Shown here: piece by piece, positions 33,617-42,737 of the stretch
Position numbering within the stretch: position 1 is the stretch's first letter
How the letters are laid out: each line of letters begins with the position of its first letter
From: Yaniella halotolerans DSM 15476
Lineage (GTDB): Bacteria > Actinomycetota > Actinomycetes > Actinomycetales > Micrococcaceae
Direction of reading: 5' to 3'
Length of the DNA stretch: 64,000 nt
NCBI RefSeq assembly: GCF_000420805.1
Contig: NZ_ATVQ01000001.1
Coordinates: 1,178,001-1,242,000 of the forward strand
Position numbers and translations under genes: made by a program
The notes under the pieces: generated by a model
The model's database searches: none
What the model was told of the DNA's origin: nothing
What the model saw: only the letters and a program-made list of their open reading frames with translations

Positions 33617-34794
33617 GGTGCGGCTTTCGCAACCGTGGTGTCCGCGTGCCCGTTGAGCTCTTGATCGGGTTGCACGTCGGACTGTTGCCGGGTGGCATCG
33701 AAGACCATGCCGTCAACAGTTCGAATCAGGACAACCAACCAGGCGAAAATGATCCCAGCGAACGCCAGTTCGAGCGCGGTGAGGTTGTAGTAACCGAAGG
33801 GCTTCCACAAGGCCACCGCAAAAACTCCGAGCCCTAGCATCAGGTAGCTGATGACATACATTGCTGCGGGTGCGCCCGGTAACCAGATTGGAGCGCTCAA
33901 CAACAGGATGACAAATGTGACCGCCAAGATTTGCACGAAGCTGGTGTGGATCGGGTCATGGAGGTGAATCGAGATCACGGAGAGGCCAATCATGCAGATC
34001 CCCATTACGATCATGCCGACTTTGAGCATTCGGACGAACCCGGGACGCTTGCCCTGACGCTTTCGGTGGGCGATCCACGTGTAGAGGTCCTGGGAGATGA
34101 AGTTCGCCAGCGTGATCAGGACGATCCCGGAGACCGTGATGGTGGTATTGAACGTCCAGAAGGACAGCACGCCAGCCTGCAGGGTCCCCAGTTCGGAGAA
34201 GAATCTATGCCACCAGTATGGGTTTTCCGCCAGGAGCATCGAGGCCAACACCCCGGCGCCCATGAACAGTGCCAGGAGTGTGGAAATTGAGGTCGTAGAG
34301 ACTCGTGAGGCAGAACTGAACCCGAAATAGGCCGCCGCAGCGCCGACGATGCACAGCATGACGGTGGCTGCAATGGCGTCGACGACTAGCCCTTGAAACG
34401 CTTGCTGAAAGAGCCGGAATGTACTCAGCGAGGCCAGTGTCGCGATGGCCCCGTGGGTGATCATCAGTCCAGTGAAATCAATGATCCACCAGCCCCAGAA
34501 TCTGCGCCGCATCCATCGCAGGCTGCCCTCTTCTGGACTGGTGGCAATGATGAGTCCTAACAGAGCAGAGATGCCGGCGGCGATGCCTGCTGTGATACCA
34601 GCGATCGTCCCCACGGAGTAGTCGGCAGAAAGTGGCGTGAGTTTGCCGGAGAAGGTGAGCAGGCCCGTCGCAACCGCCAATGTAGCGAATGCGATGGCAA
34701 CCCAAATTGCTCGGGATTCTAGCCCGGCCCCGGACTTTCGGGTCCGGTCCACCGGGGCTGCACTCATCTTTGGTTCTAGCTCGATATTGCTCAC
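33613..34794 (-). CDS. Polytopic membrane protein, unassigned
   Basis: A 393-residue protein with about ten hydrophobic segments and short basic loops (SLRWMRRRFWGW, HRKRQGKRPGFVRML). Both ends are polar. I do not recognise a family with confidence. Its stop overlaps the start of the MpaB-like gene (ATGA), suggesting that the membrane protein and the oxygenase-like protein function together, perhaps on a membrane lipid (inference). Confidence 0.75.
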   Translation of the reverse strand: MSNIELEPKMSAAPVDRTRKSGAGLESRAIWVAIAFATLAVATGLLTFSGKLTPLSADYSVGTIAGITAGIAAGISALLGLIIATSPEEGSLRWMRRRFWGWWIIDFTGLMITHGAIATLASLSTFRLFQQAFQGLVVDAIAATVMLCIVGAAAAYFGFSSASRVSTTSISTLLALFMGAGVLASMLLAENPYWWHRFFSELGTLQAGVLSFWTFNTTITVSGIVLITLANFISQDLYTWIAHRKRQGKRPGFVRMLKVGMIVMGICMIGLSVISIHLHDPIHTSFVQILAVTFVILLLSAPIWLPGAPAAMYVISYLMLGLGVFAVALWKPFGYYNLTALELAFAGIIFAWLVVLIRTVDGMVFDATRQQSDVQPDQELNGHADTTVAKAAP

Positions 34795-34846
34795 ACCACC
34801 ATCCTAATTCGACACAGTATGACAGGGATTTAGAGCCTATGGCCAT

Positions 34847-35626
34847 TTAGCCGCGGCGGATATGCGGCTCGAGGCGGCGAATCGTTGCTGCCAGCGAGAG
34901 CGCCGTCGTTCCAGAGGTCGCCGGATTGATCGGGCTGGGGGAGGATACAAATTCGAACGTGAATTTCCCAGCGTCACCGGAAACTTCGATGTGGTGGGCG
35001 GAATCAGTGCGCACCGGATCTGCGACCAACTGGACCTGGACGCGTTGCAGCGAGGTAGTCAGAGGTTTTGAACCGCGCGTGGCATAGGCGAGTGCGGCCG
35101 CGACATTGACGTTGCCGGGGAATCTTTCGATCGCATCAATTGGATTGCCAGTGAAGATGGTTTCAGGCTCGGTGAGTTCTTCTAGCCGATTAGCCTCGTG
35201 CTGTGACATCCACGATTGAATCAGTCCGGTCGGGGCTTTTGAGGTGGTGATCGAGACGTGGTCGAGTTGGTCCGCCACGGCCTCAAAGAGGTCGAAGCCA
35301 CCGATGGCGCCATTGGTCACGTGTAAATGCGGGGTCATTAACTGCTCGGCGGTTGCCGGATCCGCCAGGGCACCAACCGAAGTGAGGACGAAGGGCTTAT
35401 CAACTCGCGGCAGGAACTCCTTGGCGACGGGAACGCCTGCGGCCTCGACCACCAGATCGGCTTCGGCAACGGCTTGTTCAAAGTGCTGGGCAGTGATCAG
35501 CCGGACACCGTGGGTACCGCGCTCCCGGTGCCCACCGATATCGCGCACCATCGCGGTGAACTCGTGGTCGAGCAACCGAACGATGTGCCGACCAATGGAG
35601 CCAAAGCCCAACAGCAAAATCTTCAT
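34847..35626 (-). CDS. L-aspartate dehydrogenase-like protein
   Basis: A 259-residue NAD(P)-dependent dehydrogenase of the DUF108/aspartate dehydrogenase family: KILLLGFGSIGRHIVRLL, LVVEAAGVPVAKEF, TNGAIGGFDLFEAV, NVNVAAALAYATRG and DSAHHIEVSGDAGKFTF. It converts aspartate to iminoaspartate/oxaloacetate in known members, sometimes for NAD synthesis; no nad genes are adjacent. The unusual acidic residue after strand 2 is missing, so NADP use is possible. Confidence 0.82.
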   Translation of the reverse strand: MKILLLGFGSIGRHIVRLLDHEFTAMVRDIGGHRERGTHGVRLITAQHFEQAVAEADLVVEAAGVPVAKEFLPRVDKPFVLTSVGALADPATAEQLMTPHLHVTNGAIGGFDLFEAVADQLDHVSITTSKAPTGLIQSWMSQHEANRLEELTEPETIFTGNPIDAIERFPGNVNVAAALAYATRGSKPLTTSLQRVQVQLVADPVRTDSAHHIEVSGDAGKFTFEFVSSPSPINPATSGTTALSLAATIRRLEPHIRRG

Positions 35627-35963
35627 GTGCCCAACTGTAGTGAATCCACAGCCATAAATGTTCCACGGCAGTGTCCTGGGTCACCAAGCTAAACGACGAA
35701 TGAACCAAACCACGCTGAAGTTGACCGGATCTGTCTATGACAATGTCCAGTTTGGCGCGACATACTGCGCTTTACGCGGGAATGTTTGTGCTGAAAAAGG
35801 TTCGAAAAAGAGTTGTTGCCGTATTCACTCGGTGGTGTTTTTCGCGTTATACAGCTTCCTTACAGTGAAGTCTGGTCGCCCCCATGAGGGTGGCCGACAG
35901 CCAGACTGCACAACCGGTTTGGCTTATGGAAACCTCTCATCATCGTGAACGGAAGATTCCTAC
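35627..35963. other. Intergenic region upstream of the alkaline phosphatase
   Basis: 337 bases without a gene. It is AT-richer than its surroundings between 35760 and 35870 and contains candidate -10 boxes (TATACA, TACAGT) near 35853-35870, then a stem AGTCTGG...CCAGACT (about 35873-35908) with an inner GCCCCCATGAGGGTGGC hairpin in the leader of the phosphatase mRNA. No clear Pho-box direct repeats are visible. Confidence 0.5.
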
Positions 35964-37877
35964 ATGTCGAAGATTAGTATCCAGCGCGCCGCGACCGGTG
36001 TGTTGGCAGCTGCCGTGGTTGCCGGTGCCGTTGTTGCACCCGCCAACGCAGATCAGAACAGCGCCGAAGCTCCCAAAAACGTGATCGTCATGATCGGTGA
36101 CGGTATGGGCTACAACCACGTGGTCAATACCAACCTCTATGAAACCGGTCAGTCGCAATACATTACTTCCGGTGAGGCAGGCGACGTCACCGAACACGAC
36201 GGCGATGCCGTCCAGGTCTACGAAAACTTCAACCACCTGGGCCTGACCACCACCTCGTTGACCAGCCTGGCTGCAGATCGGGAATATGACTCAACCGACG
36301 CGTGGGGTGACTTCAACTGGGCGAAAGACAGCCCAACAGACTCCGCCGCTGCAGGTACCGCCATGGCCACCGGCACCAAGGTCGAAAACGGCGCCCTGAA
36401 CGTGGACCCGGAAGGCAACGAGCTCAAGACCATGTCCGAGCTCGCGCATGAAACCGGTCGTTCTGCAGGCGTGGTTTCCTCGGTCCAGTACAGCCACGCG
36501 ACTCCAGCTTCCTACGCGGTAGCTAACGAGAACCGCAACAACTATCTTGAAATCGGCGACTCGATGGTCAACGCCGAATACCTCGACGTTGTCATGGGTG
36601 CAGGCCACCCAGAATACGATGACAGCGGCCAAGAAAAATCCGCCTCGTACGATTACATCGCTGAAGACACCTACAATGCGGTTTCCAACGGCGAGACCGA
36701 CTGGGACTACGTCGAATCCAAGTCTGACTTTGAAGCGCTCGCCAACGGTGAGATCGGAACCGAGAAGGTCTTTGGTCTGGCCCAGGTTGAAACAACCTTG
36801 CAGCAGGCTCGTGGCGGCGACTCAGAAGGCAAGCTGCCGGGCGAAGTGCCATTTAATGACAATGTTCCAGACCTGCCAACCATGTCCGAAGGCGCACTCG
36901 AAGTTCTTGGCCAGAATGAAGACGGTTTCCACCTCATGATCGAAGGTGGCGCGATCGACTGGACCGGTCACGCAAACGAAACCACTAGGAACATCGAAGA
37001 AACCCAAGACTTCAACGCCTCCGTTGAATCCGTAGTCAACTGGGTCGAAGAAAACTCGTCCTGGGATGAAACCCTGCTCGTGGTCACCGCTGACCACGAA
37101 ACCGGATACCTGGGCGGTGCCGAAGACGATCCAGCGTTCACCGAAATGACCGGTGAAGCCGGTGAGCTACCAACCGTTGGCTGGTCATCCGGTAACCACA
37201 CCAACCACCTGGTCCCATACTTCTTCAAAGGCGCCGGCTCGGATGCCATCTTGAACTCGACCGTCGGTGAAGATGATGTTCGCGGTGGTTACATCGATAA
37301 CACCACCGTTGCCAACCTCTTCAAGGATGAACTCTGGGTTGAGCAGGACGACGGTTCTGAGGAGCCGGCTGAGGGTGATATTCCTGTTGAGGCCGATGTT
37401 CGCGGACTGGGCGATAACAATGATGGCGAAAACCCTGACCCAGGCTCACTGGTGCTGTCTGTTTCTGAAGGCTCTGCCTCGTTGGGCAACCAGCGCAACG
37501 CCGGTGACCGCCTGCGTATGACCGGTCAAATGCCCTCGGTAGCTGTCACTGACACCCGCAATGAAGCTAATGGTTGGTCTGTTGCCGGGCAGTCCTCGGA
37601 TCTGACCGCCGGTGATGAAACTGTCTCCGCTGATCACTTGGGTTGGGTACCAAACGTCGTCGATGAAGACGAGAACCCCATCCCAGGTGGCGCAGTAGCC
37701 GGAACCTTGACCGGTGGCGAAGGCCTGGCCACGCCACAGACCCTTGGGCAAGCCGACGCTGACAACCGCATGGGCTCGACCGAACTGGCCGCTGACCTGA
37801 ACCTGGAAGTCCCAGTCGACACCGCATCTGGCACCTACGAAGGCGCCCTGTCGGTCTCACTATTCCCAGTTGACTAA
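35964..37877 (+). CDS. Alkaline phosphatase with C-terminal WxL-like wall-binding domain
   Basis: A 637-residue exported protein. A signal peptide (1-29) precedes a PhoA-type domain: VIVMIGDGMGYNHVV (metal Asp), nucleophile Ser127 in DSAAAGTAMATGTK, EGGAIDWTGHANE and TADHETGYLGG. After an acidic linker (about 455-485) comes a ~150-residue domain reading GSLVLSVSEG...VTDTRNEANGWSVAGQSSDL and closing VDTASGTYEGALSVSLFPVD. That order (VxDTR...GW.V...; ...LEVP...GTY.G.L.V.L) resembles WxL surface domains. The next gene is a DUF916-type protein, the usual partner of WxL proteins. Confidence 0.85.
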   Translation: MSKISIQRAATGVLAAAVVAGAVVAPANADQNSAEAPKNVIVMIGDGMGYNHVVNTNLYETGQSQYITSGEAGDVTEHDGDAVQVYENFNHLGLTTTSLTSLAADREYDSTDAWGDFNWAKDSPTDSAAAGTAMATGTKVENGALNVDPEGNELKTMSELAHETGRSAGVVSSVQYSHATPASYAVANENRNNYLEIGDSMVNAEYLDVVMGAGHPEYDDSGQEKSASYDYIAEDTYNAVSNGETDWDYVESKSDFEALANGEIGTEKVFGLAQVETTLQQARGGDSEGKLPGEVPFNDNVPDLPTMSEGALEVLGQNEDGFHLMIEGGAIDWTGHANETTRNIEETQDFNASVESVVNWVEENSSWDETLLVVTADHETGYLGGAEDDPAFTEMTGEAGELPTVGWSSGNHTNHLVPYFFKGAGSDAILNSTVGEDDVRGGYIDNTTVANLFKDELWVEQDDGSEEPAEGDIPVEADVRGLGDNNDGENPDPGSLVLSVSEGSASLGNQRNAGDRLRMTGQMPSVAVTDTRNEANGWSVAGQSSDLTAGDETVSADHLGWVPNVVDEDENPIPGGAVAGTLTGGEGLATPQTLGQADADNRMGSTELAADLNLEVPVDTASGTYEGALSVSLFPVD

Positions 37878-37930
37878 CAGGCAGGTTCAGCCACGCTAAC
37901 CCACCACGCACCCACCATGTGCACTCCACA

Positions 37931-37983
37931 CGACGTCGGTCTACCATCGGCCCGCTGCACGCGGTCCGAGGGGGCCGACGTCG
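37931..37983 (+). terminator. Stem structure after the phosphatase gene
   Basis: CGACGTCGG (37931-37939) pairs with CCGACGTCG (37975-37983); a smaller GGCCCGC/GCGGTC-type hairpin lies inside. It is about 50 bases past the stop and 40 before the DUF916-type gene. The T-tract is poor (TTGGTATTTCC), so partial read-through into the next gene is likely. Confidence 0.55.
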
Positions 37984-38023
37984 TTGGTATTTCCGTTTAC
38001 TTCACTGACGAAAGACCCTGACG

Positions 38024-39103
38024 ATGTCCTCCAAATCCGCTGCTACCACCCATCGCACAACTTTCGCCGCCCTGTTTGCGGTGCTGCTGATGCTTGTGGC
38101 GACTATACTCCTTGCACTGCCTGCCGCTGCTGATGGCGAAGAAGCGCCATCCACCGTATGGTCGCTGACCCCTGCTGCGCAGGAGGACGAAGACGACCGA
38201 GTGTCATTCCGCTTTGATGTGCCTCCGGGTGAAAGTGTCGAAGACGCCGTCGAGCTCACAAACTTCTCCGCCCAGGAGGCCACCTTCACGTTAGAAGCCG
38301 CCGACGGGATTGTCTCGGATTCCGGGGTGTTCGACATCTTGCCGCCGGGTGAAGACAACGAGGCAGCAGGCCAGTGGGTTGAGCTTGAACAGCAAGAGGT
38401 CACCGTCCCAGCCGATGAGACTGTGACCGTGCCGTTCACCGTGACCGTCCCCGAAAACGCGACCCCCGGCGACCAACCGGCGGGTATTGCCGCTTCGGTC
38501 TCCTCAGGGGCCGACGAAGATGTTTCAATGGTGTCCCGCGTCGGAACTCGCATTCACCTACGTGTTGACGGCGATATTATGCCCACGCTAGCTGTGAAGG
38601 ACATGGATGTTGACTATCAGCAGAACTGGAATCCCTTCGCGCCGGGCACCGCAACCATTACCTACACTGTTGCCAACGAAGGAAATGTGCGCCTCGGTGC
38701 TCAACAAGCGCTGCACTTGTCCGGCCCGTTTGGCATTGCCGGGGCTGATGAACAGCCCGAGCCCATCCGCGAAGTGCTGCCCGGTAGTGAAGCCCAGGTA
38801 CAGGTAGAACACGATGTGTGGCCATTATTTGCGCTGAATTCGACGGTGGAGCTTGAGCCGCAGATCGTTGGCGAGGACGAGGTCGATGCCGAGCTCACCA
38901 CAAGTTCCGGTGAAACCACTGCTGCAGCCATTCCGATTCCGCAGTTGATCATTGTGCTCATCCTCGGCGTACTGATCTGGTGGCTGGTCTCCAGCAAAAA
39001 ACGCAAGCAGAAGAAATTTGAGTCAGCCGTCGCTGCGGCAGCTGCCAAACGTACTGGCGAAACGGATACTGACGATGAGGCCACCACTGCTTCACGCGAA
39101 TAG
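38024..39103 (+). CDS. DUF916/WxL-interacting-type membrane-anchored protein
   Basis: A 359-residue exported protein: signal peptide (1-36), an Ig-like domain with WSLTPAAQEDEDDRVSFRFD and VELTNFSAQEATFTLEAADG, a stretch VPADETVTVPFTVTVPENAT then GDQPAGIAASV, a second beta domain beginning RIHLRVDGDIMP, then a C-terminal transmembrane helix (LIIVLILGVLIWWLV) and basic tail. This is the DUF916/DUF3324-like layout of proteins that associate with WxL proteins and peptidoglycan. It follows the phosphatase, which has a WxL-like tail, by 146 bases. Confidence 0.8.
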   Translation: MSSKSAATTHRTTFAALFAVLLMLVATILLALPAAADGEEAPSTVWSLTPAAQEDEDDRVSFRFDVPPGESVEDAVELTNFSAQEATFTLEAADGIVSDSGVFDILPPGEDNEAAGQWVELEQQEVTVPADETVTVPFTVTVPENATPGDQPAGIAASVSSGADEDVSMVSRVGTRIHLRVDGDIMPTLAVKDMDVDYQQNWNPFAPGTATITYTVANEGNVRLGAQQALHLSGPFGIAGADEQPEPIREVLPGSEAQVQVEHDVWPLFALNSTVELEPQIVGEDEVDAELTTSSGETTAAAIPIPQLIIVLILGVLIWWLVSSKKRKQKKFESAVAAAAAKRTGETDTDDEATTASRE

Positions 39104-39121
39104 CGATGATGACTTCGTGTT

Positions 39122-39655
39122 TTAGGAGCGCAGTACGAGCCGGTAGTGCACATGCGGTGCTTGTTCCCCGGACGGCGTCTTGTCCATGCCGCGGGCGACC
39201 TCTTCAAACCCTGCACGTTCCACGACGTACTTGGAGGCGTAGTTGTCTTCGACATTTCGTGCGATGAGCTCACGCAGCCCGCTTTGCTTCGCGAACGTGG
39301 CCGCAAGTTTGAGGGCACCCAGTGCATGACCGGATCCACGCTCCTGGGGTAGCAGCCAGACCCCTACCTCGGCGCTATCCCGAGTCGCGTTGAACAACAC
39401 CAGACTGCCGAGAAAGGTGTCCGAGTCATCGACAATGCTCAACAACCCCAAATCGCCACGGGACAGTCCTAGCGGCGCAACGGTCTCGGCGAGTTGTGCG
39501 ACCGATCGCTCCGTATGTTGTGCCGCTGGTAGATAGCCAAACTCCTGGATGAGTGGATCCTGGACAGCCGCGAGGTAGCGTCCGGTATCCTGGGCCGCAA
39601 ACACCCGCAGTGTGCGGATACCGTCGCTCAGAGGCAAGAACGAGGAATTTAACAT
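39122..39655 (-). CDS. GNAT family N-acetyltransferase
   Basis: A 177-residue RimJ/RimL-type acetyltransferase: LLSIVDDSDTFLGSLVLFNA, DSAEVGVWLLPQERGSGHAL (acetyl-CoA loop Q/RxxGxG/A) and a NVEDNYASKYVVERAGFEEV segment. Substrate unknown. Convergent with the DUF916-type gene. Confidence 0.88.
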   Translation of the reverse strand: MLNSSFLPLSDGIRTLRVFAAQDTGRYLAAVQDPLIQEFGYLPAAQHTERSVAQLAETVAPLGLSRGDLGLLSIVDDSDTFLGSLVLFNATRDSAEVGVWLLPQERGSGHALGALKLAATFAKQSGLRELIARNVEDNYASKYVVERAGFEEVARGMDKTPSGEQAPHVHYRLVLRS

Positions 39656-39837
39656 ATTCCCAAACTATCACGGTTCATGGTATAAGCCCATGGTCAAAGT
39701 TGTGGAGCTGGCTGCGCACTAGTTTGTCGCTGATGAGGCCCTGGTTTCGCTGGGCTCCAATATTACAGTGAGAACTAGCTGACCCGCATCTGTCCGATGC
39801 GCACGGCAGCAGACCCTTTTGAGAAGGAGCTTTGAGC

Positions 39838-40722
39838 ATGGCAAAGAAAATCTACATTGCAGTAGGTGTCGATGTTGACGCCGTCGGAGGCTGGCTAGGT
39901 TCATACGGTGGCGAAGACTCACCGAACGATATTTCTCGCGGACTCTTCGCGGGTGAAGTCGGTGTCCCACGCTTGCTGCAGTTGGCCCAGCGACGCAAGA
40001 TCCCGTTCACCTGGTTCTGGCCGGGCCATTCGATTGAAACCTTCCCCGAGCAATTCGACCAGGTAGTCCAAGCTGGTCACGAGATTGGACACCACGGCTA
40101 CTCACACGAGAACCCGCTGGAGATGTCTCCGGAGCAAGAGACCGAGGTTTTTGAATATGTGTTCGACCTGATTCAACGTCGAGCGGGCAAGGCGCCCGTG
40201 GGTTATGTTGCACCGTGGTGGGAGATGTCCCATTACACGAACGAGCTGCTCTCCAAAGCAGGTATGCTGTATGACCACTCATTTATGCACCGTGACTTCA
40301 CCCCATATTATGTGCGTGTCGGGGATACCTGGACGAATATCGACTACCAGGCGGAGTCTGCTAAGGAATGGATGAAACCATTGGCGCGAGGTGAAGAGAC
40401 GGACCTGGTCGAGATCCCGGCGTCCTGGTATATCGATGATCTGCCACCGATGATGTTCATCAAGTCCAGTCCGAACTCACACGGGTTCGTGAACCCACGA
40501 GATATCGAAGAACTCTGGCGGGACCAGTTCGACTGGGTATACCGGGAAATGGACTATGCGGTGTATCCGATGACACTACACCCCGATGTTTCTGGTCGTC
40601 CGCAGGTGTTGCTGATGCTCGAACGGCTCTTTGATCATTTCGCTTCCCACCCGGGCGTGGAGTTTGCGTTCATGAAGGATATCGCTCAAGACTTCAAGCA
40701 GCGATATCCGCGCAACGCATAG
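39838..40722 (+). CDS. Polysaccharide deacetylase family, HP0310/PgdA-like
   Basis: A 294-residue NodB-fold protein. The metal-site residues are in [16 protein letters not shown] and [16 protein letters not shown]; further family features are [25 protein letters not shown] and [13 protein letters not shown]. From memory of the family, the sequence and length correspond closely to the Helicobacter HP0310-type cytoplasmic deacetylase group, whose in vivo substrate (peptidoglycan, an imide, or other) is debated. There is no signal peptide. AAGGAG lies nine bases before the ATG; a TTG six bases earlier is too close to it. Confidence 0.88.
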   Translation: MAKKIYIAVGVDVDAVGGWLGSYGGEDSPNDISRGLFAGEVGVPRLLQLAQRRKIPFTWFWPGHSIETFPEQFDQVVQAGHEIGHHGYSHENPLEMSPEQETEVFEYVFDLIQRRAGKAPVGYVAPWWEMSHYTNELLSKAGMLYDHSFMHRDFTPYYVRVGDTWTNIDYQAESAKEWMKPLARGEETDLVEIPASWYIDDLPPMMFIKSSPNSHGFVNPRDIEELWRDQFDWVYREMDYAVYPMTLHPDVSGRPQVLLMLERLFDHFASHPGVEFAFMKDIAQDFKQRYPRNA

Positions 40723-40742
40723 TCAACGCATGTTCTAGCAAG

Positions 40743-40788
40743 CGGTCGCTGCAGTTCAACGGATCTCAGAACTGTAGCGGCCGTTTTG
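40743..40788 (+). terminator. Intrinsic terminator after the deacetylase gene
   Basis: CGGTCGCTGCAGTTC (40743-40757) pairs with GAACTGTAGCGGCCG (40769-40783) with two wobble pairs, followed by TTTT. It lies 20 bases past the stop. Confidence 0.82.
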
Positions 40789-40914
40789 TGTTCGATACCC
40801 TTTCACCGAATATTCAGCCCATTATCCTTCAACTTCACCATGCTCCAAGCAAAATTTGTGGTACTCTATAGTGCTTTAGTCACCTACAAGAGTTTTTGTT
40901 AGGAATGTTGTCCT

Positions 40915-41523
40915 GTGAACATACCTTGGGTCCCAATTATCGCTGGCGTAGTTGTCCTCGTCCTGGTCATTTGGTTGATCAGCACGTACAACCGGTTGGT
41001 GAAGTCGCGCAACTCCTCGACCGAGGCGGTACGCGGTATCGATGTGGCATTGGAAAGTCGCTTTGATCAGATTAAAGCGCAAGCCGATGCCGTATCCGGC
41101 ATAGTGAAAAAAGAAGTCGATCTGGTGCTGGATGCCACCGCGCTGCGTACCGGTCGCACTATTGATCAGTTGACCATCTCCGAAAAGATGGAAGTCAACG
41201 CCGCGATGGAAGACGCCGAGCAGAAACTCATGAACGCTGCAGCTCAGGCCAGTCCAGGACGTCTTGCATCGATCGAAAATTATCCGGAAATCCAGACCCA
41301 CGTCAACGTGGAGCTGTTGCAGCGCACCATCAATGAGGCGGAAGAGCGTTTGCAGGCCGCACGCCGGGTCTACAACCGTTCGGCCACCGTATATAACACC
41401 CACCGTCAGACATTTCCTACGATGCTGATCGCTGCACCGATGGGATTCAAACACCACGAACTCTTTGAGCTAACCGATCAGCGCAAGCAGGCCGGTTATA
41501 ACTTGGAAGGCTACCTCGACTAA
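40915..41523 (+). CDS. lemA: LemA family protein
   Basis: A 202-residue LemA protein: a short N-terminal extracellular part, one transmembrane helix (IPWVPIIAGVVVLVLVIWLI), then a cytosolic helical bundle with YNRLVKSRNSSTEAVRGIDV, E.RFDQIKAQADAV and TINEAEERLQAARRVYN. Start is GTG behind TTAGGA at a rather long distance. Its TAA shares one base with the ATG of the DUF3137-like gene, so the two are co-translated. LemA function is not established. Confidence 0.93.
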   Translation: MNIPWVPIIAGVVVLVLVIWLISTYNRLVKSRNSSTEAVRGIDVALESRFDQIKAQADAVSGIVKKEVDLVLDATALRTGRTIDQLTISEKMEVNAAMEDAEQKLMNAAAQASPGRLASIENYPEIQTHVNVELLQRTINEAEERLQAARRVYNRSATVYNTHRQTFPTMLIAAPMGFKHHELFELTDQRKQAGYNLEGYLD

Positions 41524-42734
41524 TGCATGATCGTATCTCCGCCCCAGACTTCGATACCGTCTGGACGAAAATTGAACAAGACGCTGGTCAGCTCTCCCGC
41601 AATACTGCGTGGATGGGATCATGGAGCGGCAAAGGTCTACTCCTTGGGCTTCCGGCTGTCCTCGGCGTCGTACTGATCTTCGTTGCGCTCCTGTCTTTTT
41701 TCATCGGCCAGCCCCTGTTCGCGCTACTTTGCATCGTCGTCGGTCTCGCGCTGATGATCCCATCGGTCATGATTGGCCTTCGCCATCATAAGCAAGCTTC
41801 CGATCAACATGCGCAACAAGTGGTCGCGCCCATGATCGAAGCACTGGCTGAAGGCATGACGGCGACGTCAGCTACCGGCCAGCAAGCCGAGTTGAAAGCC
41901 AGCTACGACCCACAAGGCGGCATCCCGGTCTCGGTGCTGAGCACCTCCGGTTTCATCCGGGATCCAAAAGCCCGTCAAGAAGACTTCATCAGCGGCACGT
42001 TTGGTGACACCCGGTTCATGCTGTCAGATGTGAAATGGCAGAGCTCGGAAGTAGAACTCAGCGACGAGTCGAAAGCCCGCCTGGAGCGCAAGCGACGTCG
42101 CGAAGAACGAGCGAACGACCGTGAGCTACGCGAAAAACACGGGGTGCACTGGCGGTACTACAAAGAGCGTCAGCAACGCGGTGGTTCGCTGTTAGATTTC
42201 GTACCAGACTCCATCAAAAACTCGGTGCAGGAAAAGTACAGCGAGTTCGAAGCCATGTCCGAAGCCGCCGGACCATCCATGGTGATGTTCGCCGCCGATT
42301 TCCACAAGGACTTTAGCTCGAAAACCTACCTGCTGCCTCGCAAAACAGAATCCCAGGCGATTCGGAACTTCACCGAAGACAGCGCGGCAGGCGACGGCAT
42401 GGAACCGATGGAACTGGAAGATCCAGGTATTACCAAGCGCTTCGCCGGTTGGACCAGCGATCAGGTGGAAGCCCGCTACCTGCTGTCCCCTGAGCTGATG
42501 TTGGCCATCAGCGACGTCTCCGACCGGATGGGGTCGGAGCGTATCGCCGTGTCCTTCCGTGGTTCGTGGATGTACTTCGCGGTGGTGTTGGATGAAGACC
42601 GTTTCAGTTTCCAACTGGATACTGACAACGACGGCGGATATAGCGTCGCCAAAGCTATCTACGAAGACCTGGTGACCTTTTTATCGTTGGTCGAACACTT
42701 CAACCTCAACACCAGGATCTGGTCCAAGGCCTAA
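41523..42734 (+). CDS. DUF3137-like membrane protein, LemA partner
   Basis: A 403-residue protein with two adjacent transmembrane helices at about 40-85 (LLLGLPAVLGVVLIFVALLS, ALLCIVVGLALMIPSVMIGL) and a large cytosolic domain. DUF3137-type elements include the middle FISGTFGDTRFMLSDVKWQS and the late ISVSFRGSWMYFAV-like strand (RIAVSFRGSWMYFAVVL). A charged helix with many Arg/Glu follows (KARLERKRRREERANDRELR). DUF3137 genes commonly sit behind lemA, as here. Confidence 0.8.
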   Translation: MHDRISAPDFDTVWTKIEQDAGQLSRNTAWMGSWSGKGLLLGLPAVLGVVLIFVALLSFFIGQPLFALLCIVVGLALMIPSVMIGLRHHKQASDQHAQQVVAPMIEALAEGMTATSATGQQAELKASYDPQGGIPVSVLSTSGFIRDPKARQEDFISGTFGDTRFMLSDVKWQSSEVELSDESKARLERKRRREERANDRELREKHGVHWRYYKERQQRGGSLLDFVPDSIKNSVQEKYSEFEAMSEAAGPSMVMFAADFHKDFSSKTYLLPRKTESQAIRNFTEDSAAGDGMEPMELEDPGITKRFAGWTSDQVEARYLLSPELMLAISDVSDRMGSERIAVSFRGSWMYFAVVLDEDRFSFQLDTDNDGGYSVAKAIYEDLVTFLSLVEHFNLNTRIWSKA

Positions 42735-42737
42735 CGG

